DNA from: Polytrichum commune
Taxonomy: Eukaryota > Streptophyta > Polytrichopsida > Polytrichales > Polytrichaceae
Length of the DNA stretch: 64,000 nucleotides
Reading direction: 5' to 3'
NCBI GenBank assembly: GCA_950295325.1
Contig: OX485807.1
Location: 36,982,440 to 37,046,439 of the forward strand
How positions within the stretch are numbered: position 1 is the stretch's first letter; every line of letters begins with the position of its first letter. A program made the translations under genes and the position numbers. Under the pieces are notes generated by a model. The model saw nothing but the letters and a program-made list of their open reading frames with translations. It ran no database searches and was not told where the DNA came from. Below, piece after piece: positions 12,579 through 23,100 of this stretch.

Positions 12579-13221
12579 GGCCCTTCCCAGCTTGCTTTCA
12601 TATCCAACTAAATATGTAACTTATGCCCCTTTCCCACTTGATTTTAGCTAAGCCTAAAAGTTGGTTCTTAAAACACATCCTTCACACCATCAACAATATC
12701 TAGTCCCGAACCTAGTTGGTAAATGATGTGTCATGGTTTGAAAGTGAAGGTTTTAAGCTTCAAGCACTGACCTTCCCATTGGTACCTAGACATGAGGCAA
12801 GAATGTAGGACCTTTAAAAGTGTCGACTCTGTCCTTGTGATTAGTTTTAGTCTTAGCTATGAGGGCACAAGGAGCTTCATTAACAAGAACCGATGGTAAG
12901 ATAGATGAATAGTAAAGCATTTGGGGATGGGACAAAAATTATCCAACATTCATTGCTTGGTAAATTATACAATGAACATGTGTGAAAACTACTTAACTAA
13001 AAGCTACTTGACAATCTCCGGAGCAAGTTCTTGTAGGTGCATTGGGATAGCTGGATGCCTCTGCTATAACCGAGAGAGCTTTACATGGTTTTTAGGAAAG
13101 ACTTTGGTTATTTGGTAAAGTCAGGTGGGAAGGGGGCATTAGGCAAATAAGGTGTACAATAACCTAGGGCACTGAAAAGAAAGGCCGACTACCCCACATG
13201 CTCGTCCCTCCAACAAGTTTG
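12579..13221. other. Interval without recognised features
   Basis: No gene, terminal repeat or tandem array was identified; the short open frames have no recognisable family. Confidence 0.35.
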
Positions 13222-13224
13222 TTA

Positions 13225-13618
13225 GGGCATCTGTAGTGGATCTAGGTAAAGCTCACTGCAAACCAAAACCTATCTTTTGACTGACCTAAAATTAGAAACT
13301 GAAATTACCATCATTAGAAGCACACCTAAATAAACGTGAGATATTTCTCAAGAAAAAAGAATTGTAAAAATTTGACGTAGGTGAAATCCCTCATTGAAAA
13401 CACCACATTTTCAAAATTTAGAGGGAGTGCACCAAATCTTGCTTTAAAATGGAAAGATCCTCCCACACTCCCTCAAAATTTTGACATTTAGAGGGAGTGT
13501 GGGAGGATCTGTCCATTTTTAAGCAAGATTTGGTGCACTCCCTCTAAATTTTGAGCAATTTTAAGCAAGATAGGTCTTGGTTTGCAGTGAGCTTTACCTA
13601 GTTGCATTGCTGATGCTC
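13225..13618. mobile_element. Tourist-like MITE with self-complementary core
   Basis: Termini are GGGCATCTGTAGTGG and the inverse of GAGCATCAGCAATG, flanked by TTA at 13222-13224 and 13619-13621. The 394-bp element folds back on itself almost completely: CTAGGTAAAGCTCACTGCAA near the left end, and a block around AGAGGGAGTGCACCAAATCT at 13420 which is mirrored near 13523-13555. No coding. TIR and duplication fit PIF/Harbinger-derived Tourist MITEs, and the termini resemble those of the 40498-44052 element. Confidence 0.85.
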
Positions 13619-13621
13619 TTA

Positions 13622-15088
13622 GGCTTGTAGCCAAGCACCCCTTGTCCGCAGCTGGGCCGCAACTGCTCGGCCCGCCCCCTCCATTATTGATTTGTCAAGG
13701 CACCCGCATGATCCAAATTCCATTTGCGCTTGGGCCAATGTCCGGGGAGAACCGGTATTTAGTGTAGTGGCAGTCGGTTGGGTTTGTGAAAAGTCGGTTG
13801 AATTGGGAAAGGTGGAGGATGTGAAACTGGTGCTTAAAAAAAAAAAAAAAAAAAAAAAAAATCGGATTTCAACCGGCAACCATTTTGAGGAGGACGATTT
13901 TTACCCGGATGAATTGTGAAATAGGCGGGTTTCATTTGGTTTGATTCATTTAGGGCCGGATATCATATGGTTCTAGGGTTTAGGTTATGTGTTCGTTGTA
14001 GGCTTGTAGCGATTCGGTGAATGGCGGATAGGCAAAGTTTTTGCTTCATTATTGCATTTCATTATTGCCGGCTAGTGTTTAGAATGTATTATGCGTGTGT
14101 CTATGAAAGATCTTCGTGGTGATCTTGATAACGTACTAATGGACGCCTTAGCTTTATGAAGGAACTTTGCCAAGTTTAGATGGTTGTTTTCACATCCACT
14201 GAGATACCTTTCAGGGCGTTTTCCTCTTGAAGGTGAAGATGATAATGTTGATTTTGACTCTAACAGTTGATGAATCTCATTTTTGTATATAGCATGGTAT
14301 GCGTGCGTGTGTGTGTGAGAGAGAGGGAGAGAGATGGATTGATTGATTGAGTGGGAGATTCTCAGAGCCAACGCTTCGGGAGCGTCTTGGATGGGGTCCA
14401 AAATGTTAGATAGTAGATTTGCCTTGTTGTCCAACATAGAAATTGGAATGTGGTGTGCCCCCGCACTATGTTAGGTTACTCTTTTATCATGTTGTGGCCT
14501 CAAATCTAATATGAGGTTTCAAGACCTAGGTATGATAGAAGAGTAAATCCATGGCCATCAACCGGTTGATGGGTTATTTCAGGTTCAACTCCTACTATGC
14601 ATAAATTGTTGATCATTGTTGTTGTTCTTGTATGTAATGAATTGTCGATCATTATTGTTGGATGTTGATATCATTACATCTTATTGTTGTATGTTGATAT
14701 GTTCTTTGGACGTTGTTGTTGAATGGTGTATGTTGTTTGTAGATATAATTTTGCTACATTGGAAATTGGCTTACTTATCAATGCCCAAGTTTTTGGCCGG
14801 TTGTCATTATAATGAAGAAGAAATTAGCCGGCACTTGAAAAAAAATATAGGATATTGACCGGTCCAAATTAATGACAACAAGTTTACAACCGATAAATCT
14901 TGAATAAATTGGTAAAAGTTGTGAAGGGGCGGATTTTAGCTGGTTGAACTCAAAAATCTCCCGAACCCTGGCTTGGGCTTATGGGACGTCCTAGTGACAC
15001 GTCCACCCACATGGCAGTTGTAATCGGGGATGTCAAGTTGTCAACTACATTAGTCAACCTAGCTTGGACATACAATAAAAGTTTTCCA
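13622..15088. other. Interval with poly-A tract and simple repeats, no gene
   Basis: It contains a run of 26 A at 13836-13861, a GT/GA-rich microsatellite at about 14298-14350, and TTGTTG-rich sequence at 14600-14730. Open frames here (for example 13692-13919) lack any family resemblance. A degenerate patch near 14930-14985 recalls the termini of the CCGGTT MITE family but is too weak to call. Confidence 0.35.
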
Positions 15089-15151
15089 TCACACTACAAG
15101 GAAAGGGGGTCTCTTCGACACGAAGTTTTGACACAAAAAGCTTTTGTGTGG

Positions 15152-15265
15152 GAGTTTTAAGCTTTTGCTCGATTTTTGAGCTCCGCAACACAATTCTTAC
15201 ATGCATGTAATTACATGTAAGAATTGTGTTGCGGAGCTCAAAAATCGAGCAAAAGCTTAAAACTC
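15152..15265. repeat. Perfect 52-bp hairpin in the CACTA element
   Basis: 15152-15203 and 15214-15265 are exact reverse complements with a 10-nt loop. A second short palindrome, TTACACATATGTGTAA, follows near 15266-15281. Confidence 0.92.
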
Positions 15266-15567
15266 TTACACATATGTGTAAGAGTTGTGTCACTTTAATG
15301 TCATGCAAGAAGTCCGTGAAAGAATGTTTTATCTTTAATTAGGTAGGTGACTTCCTCCTAGGTCTAGATCTAGCTAGAAGGGAGTCACCTACCTAATTAA
15401 CTACTAATTAAGGTAGAAGAGAGACATTACATGCATTCATCCAACATAAATGCACTAAAATAGTAAATACTCAATGGCAAGGAAGTCCGTGAAAGAATGT
15501 TCTATCTTTAATTAGGTAGGTGACTTCCTTCTAGATCTAGATCTAGCTAGAAGATCTACAAAAGTGA

Positions 15568-15910
15568 ACAATAAATAAAAACAGTAAATAAAAATAGTAA
15601 GTTAAAACAGTAAATAAAAACAGTAAATAAAAACAGTAAATAATAGACAGTAAATAATAAATAGTAGACAATAAACAATAAATAAAAGACAGTAAATAGT
15701 AGACAGTAAATAATGGACTGTAAATAGTAGACAGTAACTAATGGGCAGTAAATAATAGACAGTAAATAATGGACTGTAAATAGTAGACAGTAACTAATGG
15801 GCAGTAAATAATAGACAGTAAATAATGGACTGTAAATAGTAGACAGTAACTAATGGGCAGTAAATAATAGACAGTAAATAATAGACAGTAACTAATGGAC
15901 AGTAAATAGT
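15568..15910. repeat. Minisatellite of GACAGTAAATA units in the CACTA element
   Basis: An 11- to 12-bp motif (AGACAGTAAATA with variants) forms a higher-order unit of about 57 bp, repeated about three times nearly exactly between 15700 and 15885. Non-coding. Confidence 0.85.
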
Positions 15911-15974
15911 AGAAGTATAGAGCGAATAGAGGCCCCCATATACAAAGGCTTGAAGCATTCCTTCTATATCATAA

Positions 15975-16060
15975 GATGTTGAATGGCTTGGTGGCTTAGG
16001 CCTCCAAGTGGGAACCATGAGGTACATGGTTCGAATCTCTTGGCCTTCCGTCTTATGCTT
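15975..16060 (+). other. tRNA-like (SINE-head-like) patch
   Basis: A segment with an A-box-like TGGCTTGGTGGCTTAGGC and, about 40 bp on, a B-box-like GGTTCGAATC. This arrangement is that of a pol III internal promoter in a tRNA relic or SINE head. No cloverleaf could be built with confidence, so it is not called as a tRNA gene. Confidence 0.3.
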
Positions 16061-16425
16061 GGCTTTGAGGATGGGTAGTCACCCATTAAAGGTAGGTGGT
16101 AGGTTTGTAGGTGGGCCTGTAGGCCTCCACCGGAGGTAGGCACCTACCTAAATACAATTCATATTTAATGAGATATGTACTAATTAACATTTAAATAAAT
16201 TACTCATAATAAAAAAAATTACCGCCGATCGAGGTCAAAGTCTATACTTGCTAATTAAAACCACAACACGATTCTGACATCTCATGCGTCAAAAGATAGG
16301 ACTGGTCCAAGAAGACACATTCTTTACAGTGGCTGCAAATACCACGACATGTGTCATGGTCCTTGAAAAGTGTTAATTTTGTGTCTTTTTTGTGTCTGAA
16401 AGGACCCCCTTTCCTAGTAGTGTCA

Positions 16426-17599
16426 AGATGGGTGGAAGAATTCTATGTAGATTCGTAGACCCATAGAGTAACATATAGCTACTGAGTAGTGTTGAGATCA
16501 ATTTATTAAATATATATAATATATATAAGAAATTATGTATATTGATTGGTCTCCTTTGAGCAGTGCTCCTTTTGGAATCCCAATGCCTTGGGTCGTGTTT
16601 GTGTTTCTTGATGTAACGGATATCTGTCCTTTTTGAAACTAAAGTAATAAAAAATAAAAAATCCAACAGTCCAAAATCATAAAGCTGGGACTACTGTTAC
16701 AATAGATCCATTGAACACAGCAACCTGTGCTATTTTTATGCCTCTTAGAGTTCCAGTGCAACCATAAAAAAAAATTCTCAGACAACTGTTTGTTGGTCCT
16801 GTTACAATGATAAGCGGGCGGAGTCATGGCCATTTGTGTTTGATGACTCAACAACGAGTCTTCAATTCCTCAACACGCCAACAGTAAAATAGAAGAGAAA
16901 CTTTAATTGTGGGTTCCTTGTAAGTTAAGCTCCCAACAGCTACGCCCTTGAAGTGGCACAAAAATAAATAGATAAATTGGGAACTCGGAAGGTGCGTGCC
17001 TCATGTGCCCAGGATAGGGTTGCGGAAAGTGAACTACATCCATTTACATGCAGCATCCAAAATAGCCTTCAGGTTCATGTGAACGGAATTCGTGAGGATG
17101 ATACGCATTCATCCAAATATATGCAACCATATTTTAAATGGTTTCTTACCATGTTTATCTAAATGGGAATCTGGATATTCTAGCTAAATGCCATTTGAGC
17201 ACATTATACTCCAGTTTTAGAAAGTGTTTAAACCTCCTAATTTAGCCACCTTTGTGATTTTTAATTTTTGATTTTCCCGACGGAACAATAATTTGATTGC
17301 GAGGGACCAAGCACGGTCAAGTATGCGGAAAGAGTGCTCTAGTGTATAAAAAAATCATTAATTTTCTGGTCAAACACCTAAAAAGTAGTAGCAAAGTGTT
17401 CTTTAAATTGGAATTTTTTTCATGATGCCCTCTATTATTGTGTTAGGTACTCAAATATAGGATATCCAGATAAGATCTCCAAAACCTATCATTAAAAGCA
17501 TTTCGCAATAGGTAATGCCTCGATTAGATTTCATGACCTTAAACATTTTTAAGTTCGATTTCTTTCATATTCCTTGAACTCGTAATAAAATTGAGGCAT
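16426..17599. other. Interval without recognised features
   Basis: AT-rich sequence between the CACTA element and the LTR array. A TA-rich microsatellite lies near 16509-16530. No gene identified. Confidence 0.35.
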
Positions 17600-17604
17600 C
17601 CTTA

Positions 17605-19212
17605 TGTGAGCCCAAAAGGGTGCCCACATTTAGTCTTAGACCCTTGAAACGTTAGTTGATGCACTTTGAAGTAGCATGTTACTTCACAAAAATATAAAAA
17701 GAGTGAAATGTTAGTCTTAGAAGTACCATGTTGTAAGAGGCTAGGATGTGAGTTGTTATTGTGTTTTTACCTTCGGAAGGATTTGAGTGAATGAGGATAG
17801 GTAAGGAGAACTTGGATTGAGTAATTAGTGAGTAGGCTAGTACAAATGGATGGAGACAACCAAAGTGACTCAAGAGGCAAGTGCATTCGAATTGGGATGA
17901 ATGGAGGATCACATGGAGCGCACAAGTGGACCACCTCATCATGGCCACTTAATGGGGAAGGCCCAAGGAAGAATGCAAGGTGGAGGATAAGCAAATTCTC
18001 AAAGCACCAATCAAATCACGAGTTAAGCATCGTGGTTTGAATTAAGTGGTGAGCGACGATTTGGGAAAGTAAGGGGAGAAAGTTATGGCGGCGGAAAGCG
18101 AAGGAGGCTAAGTTTGGATTGAAGCATCCCAAGTTTGGTAAAGTGTGGTAGGTAGAAAGCCAAGGCTAGTTAAATGTTCGAATTAGGATCCTTGTTGATC
18201 ATTTGAGGGAGGAAGGCTTAGAAGATAGGATTGGCGCCTACTAAGTAGGAGGAAATCTCAAGGGCTTATCGTGAGCCTTGAGGGTGCTCACCCCCTCAAG
18301 CTTACTATATAATCCCTCATTCTTCCCTCACTCATCATCTCTTTCCTTTGTGCTCCAAGGCACCCCACGAGTTATAAGTGTGGGTGTGGGAAGCCATATT
18401 GGAGCACATGTGTGTGCTTAGTTTTTAGTTTGAGAGCCAAAGCTTGTTAGCCTTGAAGAGGGCTTGACCTCTTGGTAGAATTAGTGTTGACGTGAAGGAT
18501 TTTAAAGTTAATTCATGATTCCAATTTGTGGTACTTAAAGTTCATGTTTTGAATACACGTGGTTGCAAGTTCCATGTTTAAGAGTTGAGCACTTGATGTT
18601 GTGATGAGTGCAAAAATATACTTGTGTGGATTAGTTAGTCTTAGTGAAGTTAGGAAATTCTCTCTCCCCCTCTCCTCTCTAGGATTTTAGGATTTTAGGA
18701 TTAGAGAAGAATTGTGTGATTAGAAAGGGGTTGTTAGTAGAATTAGGGAAATTAGGTAGGAAGATTAGTTAAGGGCTTGAATAATTAGTGAGGTAGTTGG
18801 GGATTACAACTACAAAGTTGTGGGTTCATGAAGGAGCTGGGTTTGTTTAGTTAGAAAGTAAAGAGCTGGGTTTATGAAGGACCTGGGTTTGTTTAGTTAG
18901 AAGCTAAGGAGCTGGGTTCATGAAGGAGCTGGATTTATGAAGGACCTGGGTTTGTTTAGTTAGAAGCTAAGGAGCTGGGTTCATGAAGGAGCTGGGTTTA
19001 TGAAGGAGCTGGGTTTGTTTAGTTAGAAGCTAAGAAGCTGGGTTTATGAAGGAGCTGGGTTTATGAAGGAGCTAGTTAAATCCAAGACCACTTGAAGGGT
19101 GAACCTTGCACTATGGACTCATCCAAGTCCAAATCCAATACCGCGGAGGAATGTGAGCCCAAACCCACTACTCGGACTACGGACGCTTAAGGGTGGGGGG
19201 TTTGGCCTCACA
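17605..19212 (+). repeat. LTR 1 of the Ty3/gypsy array
   Basis: 1608 bp, starting TGTGAGCCCAAAAGGGTGCC and ending GGTTTGGCCTCACA. The target duplication CCTTA lies directly to its left. A TATATAA box at 18306-18312 is a likely LTR promoter. A repeated GAGCTGGGTTTATGAAGG motif occupies about 18830-19075. It matches LTR 3 in length and nearly in sequence. Confidence 0.93.
18306..18312 (+). promoter_or_regulatory. Candidate TATA box of LTR 1
   Basis: TATATAA followed by a C/T-rich stretch (TCCCTCATTCTTCCCTCACTC), the usual look of a plant pol II start region. The same box is at 27125-27131 (LTR 2) and 36247-36253 (LTR 3). Confidence 0.5.
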
Positions 19213-19216
19213 TAAT

Positions 19217-19236
19217 TGGTGCGTCCGCCGGGAGCG
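19217..19236 (+). other. Primer-binding site of unit 1
   Basis: TGGTGCGTCCGCCGGGAG begins 4 bp after the end of LTR 1. Starting with TGG, it is complementary to a CCA-ending tRNA 3' terminus, as expected for minus-strand priming. I could not assign the tRNA with confidence. The same site is at 28339-28358. Confidence 0.7.
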
Positions 19237-20122
19237 AAGCGGAAGGTAGTTACAAGACTTGGAGGCGACTAGGATACTTGGAGGCAACTAGGAAAAATTG
19301 GAGACACAAACTTGAGAGAAGGGAAGGAGCACCCGAAACTCGGTAAGTATTCTCTCTTTGGGTTACATTTGAATTCATTGTATTTCAACTATTCTTTGGA
19401 ATGAATTGCATTGTCAATTACGCAAATTCATTTTTGAGGAAGGAGCGCGGCGAAGGTACGTCCTCAACCTTTTTGGGGATTTGCTAAGAACTTAAAAGGA
19501 ACCTATAACCGAGTAGCTCATTAAAACATTAGAGGGTAAATTCACCTTAGGACATTGAACTTTGACACTCACCTCGGGGTGAGTCTCAAAGTTTTGGGAG
19601 TTGTCATTTCATGCTCTAGATTAAATTAATATTTCTCAAAGTTTATGGTGTTGTTACATTGAGTCACGATTGAGGGGAGTGCTAACTCACAGGGGGATGC
19701 GATTGCTCAAGGTATGTTTATTTCTTCAAAGTGAACTCATTAACTAATTAAGGAATGCCTTTTGTACTCGTGATTGTTGTTATCCGTTGTAGAGGGTAAT
19801 TCCCGAATTGTGGATGGTGTGAGAAGTTGAAGGGTGAAGCCTCGACTTTTAACATAATCTACTCGGAAGGTCACCCCCTCACAATCGGTATTGTGGTGAG
19901 TGTTAATTTGCGGGAAGGTGCGGAGGTGATGCTCCGACTTAACCAAAAAATTAACATGAACATGCCTATCCCCTATTGGGATTCTTTCACCTAAGTGGGC
20001 TTGCAGGTTCTTTTCCTCACCTCCTAAAAAAAATTATAACCACACCAAGACAAGTGAAAATATTAAGAGGGGAATTGCTAGGATTATGTGTGGTCAAGTG
20101 AGGGTCGATCGATTCTTATGGA

Positions 20123-23100
20123 ATGCAAGGTAGGACTCGCTCACAAAAACCAAGTTTGATAGTAGGACTAGAGAAATCTACTCGAAAGAGGCGGTCCTCT
20201 AAAATCAGTGATAGATTAGAACAAGATAATGTTAGAATAGAGAGTTGTTTGAACGTCGAACCTAGGACTAGGTCAATTCTAGACACCTTAGAACTTGGAG
20301 CTCAACTTGAAGAGGAGATCACTCCCTCCAAATTGAGTGGTGAAACTTCTTCGGAAAATTACACACTTAGAGAAGAATTCCCGGTAGAAGTTGATAGGGG
20401 ATTGTTGAATAGTTCACCGGTCACCATGGCCGAGGAACGGGGGATGGATCCACCACCCATACCCCCAATTCCGCCCATACCTCCTATACCTCCAATAGAC
20501 CCATTGGTTAGGCCAAGAGGCCTACCAATTGTGGTTCCACAAAATTTAGCGGCGATGGATATGCCATCTCATCTCCCTAAATTTTATGGGACCAAGGATG
20601 AGGACCCCTCTCGGCACATGGAACGGTATATCGAACGGTTGGCTAGCTCCCTCATAACCGACCCGGGTTATTGGTTAGTGTGGTTTCCTACCACTCTAGA
20701 GGGGGAAGCCTATGAATGGTATCGGGATCATGCCGAGGGACATTTTAGGGGATGGGAACAATTACAAAGGGAGTTTCTTAACGAATTTAGGCCGGAAGTG
20801 GGTCAAAGTACCGCATTAAGGGCATTGTCGTCATTGAAGCAAGGAAGGGAGGAAGAAATTTCGGCTTACATTAGGAGGTTTGATTTAGTGTGCACTAGAT
20901 TCGTGGGTACCATGCTCAACGACGACACGCTAAAGCAATTTTTCATTCAAGGGTTTTTTAAGTCCGGAACTATTAGGGGTGTTCTAGAAAGGAATCCCTT
21001 GACCTTGGCGGATGCCAAGCGTGCGGCTAGAGATATTGAAAACTTGGATAAAGATCACGAAAGGCTATGGAGAAGGGAGGATGAATTGATCCCACAATTC
21101 ATCCCCATACGCCCTAGGGTGGTAGCGGTAGAACCCGCTAAGTATGAGAACCAAATTCCATATGCCATTGTGGACACCGGTCCCCGACCTTTAGCGGTTA
21201 GGGAACCGGCACCTCTTTTGGCACTACCGGGCCCTAGAACGGATCCACACTTGGAGGAGGTTGAGAGAAGACTAGGTGCTAGCCAACTAGGATTCCAAGA
21301 GGCTATGATAAAACAAATGCAAAGCCTCACGGATCAAATGTCATTAATGATCCGGAGTCAACAACCGGGGCCTCCACCCCCGGTTGAGTCGGGTAGGCAT
21401 TCTTCCGGATTATGGTGTGTCCAATGTGGCCAACCGGGCCACACGCGTCAATTTTGTAGAAGTGGACAAAACCGTGACCAAAGAGGAAACGGTAACCCAC
21501 CTCAACAAAATCAACGAGGTCAAGCGCCACCTCACTATGGAAATGGAAGCAATAGAGGACCACAACCTAGAGGGCAAGGTGGCCAAAATTTAGAGAAGAA
21601 GGAATTTCATCCCTTTTGTGGAAGGTGGCACGCTCAAGGACAATGTTGGTCCGAAGGTCAAGAGTTTAATTGTAGCAATTGTGGAGGAAGTCATCCCTCG
21701 GATACGTGTCGCCAACCGGACAAAATAATTAATGTCCCTTACCCGGTGGCTAATCCACAACAACAAGCAAGGGATAATATGCGAGGTGCTAGGCCACAAG
21801 GAGTACCGGCCAATGAACTTAGGCCACCTAACTTATACTATGACCATAGTAATGCTAGGCAAACTTTTCATCCACCGGCGGGCTTGCAAACTACAACCGG
21901 TTACATTCCAATACAAAATAGACAAGGAGTTCCACCTAATGGTAGTAACGGGAGACAAGCGCCTCCAACGGATCCGGGACCATCTAACTCCCAAGATGTT
22001 AGGTTCATGGATGGAGTGTTGGAGGCCACATGTGATGACATGCTTCCTCTCCCAACGAGAATTGGAGAGGAGCAAAGTCAATGGCCTCCTCACACCAATG
22101 CTATTACATATGAGTTAGTGAAGGGTAAGGGTGTGGTTGAAGAAGCACCTGCACTAGCGGTAACTACTAGGGCTAGGAGAGGGGATGCCCCGTTGGAGGT
22201 AGGAATAGGAGAGCAAGGAAATTACTCTTCGGATGAAGAGATTAATCTCTCCGAGTTGGATAGGGTAGCTAGAAGAGCTACTAAGGATGTGGAGAGGGAA
22301 AATATAATTTTACAAGATAGGGAGAGGACTAATGCGGTACATGACTTGGATAATAGCGATGTGGGTGAATGGGAAGGACCGGGGGTTCCCGTAGACGAAT
22401 TCGACGTAGTGGGTAATTCTAAGGTGGAAAGATCTACCGGGTACGACTTGTGGGCGGACCTTAGTACACTCAAGGCGGATATTACTTTCGGCCAACTATT
22501 GGAAATTTCACCCACGGCAAGGAAAACATTAAAGGAGGGAATGCCGGTACACAAGAGGATGAGGAAGGTGAAAGCTAAAATAGCCGCTAGGATCCAATCA
22601 CAAGGTGGAAGAGACGTGAAAGCTATAGAAATAGAAGTTGTTATAGTAGATAAGGTGGTTCCTAATGTGCTAGTCGACGGAGGGAGTAGTCTAAATATAC
22701 TACCGGAGGATACTATGAAAAAATTGGGACTTGGACTCACGGGGCCTTCACCTTTGGTCATAAATATGGCAAATCAAAGTTCGACTACGCCTTTGGGGAT
22801 GATCAAGGATTGTAGAATGACTACGGGAGGTGAGGAGTACTTGGTCACCTTCCATGTCATTAAAATGCACTCCAACAAGGACACCTTCCCCATTTTGCTA
22901 GGTAGGCCTTGGTTGCGGATGGCGAATGCTATGGTCAATTGGGGTGGACCTAAACCATCCATCACTTATGGTCCGGAGGGTAATAGGGTCATAGTGTCCA
23001 TTGGTTCATTAGAAGGATGGATGAAGAAGGAGATGTATTTGCCATTGGAGAAGGAAATTGATGACTTAAACGAGAATGAGATTGGCAAGGCATTGGTGGG

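Larger units (their letters stand above)
15092..16422. mobile_element. Non-autonomous CACTA (En/Spm) element
   Basis: The left end is CACTACAAGGAAAGGGGGTC and the right end is the inverse of CACTACTAGGAAAGGGGGTC, differing at one base of twenty. Both sides carry TCA (15089-15091 and 16423-16425), the 3-bp duplication of CACTA elements. At 1331 bp it has no transposase frame. The interior is rich in subterminal repeats: a perfect 52-bp hairpin, a repeated GAAGTCCGTGAAAGAATGTT block (about 15309 and 15482) with an inverted GTAGGTGACTTCCT motif, and a minisatellite. This structure is usual for deletion-derived CACTA elements. Confidence 0.9.

Noticed and set aside
14500-14985. Another CCGGTT MITE copy (CAACCGGTTGATGG near 14557; CTCAAAAATCTCCCGAACCCTGG near 14950)
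   Set aside because: Isolated motif matches without termini or duplication in the right spacing.
15975-16060. tRNA gene
   Set aside because: A- and B-box-like sequences are present, but no acceptor or anticodon stem could be paired. Kept only as a tRNA-like patch.
17679-18040. 89-, 75- and 70-aa frames repeated three times (17.7, 26.5 and 35.6 kb)
   Set aside because: They lie inside the three LTRs and are identical because the LTRs are. No codon or family evidence for coding.
22222-22761. 179-aa minus-strand frame in the retrotransposon (repeated at 31344-31883) and smaller frames in both units
   Set aside because: All are shadows of gag-pol in other frames, duplicated only because the unit is duplicated.
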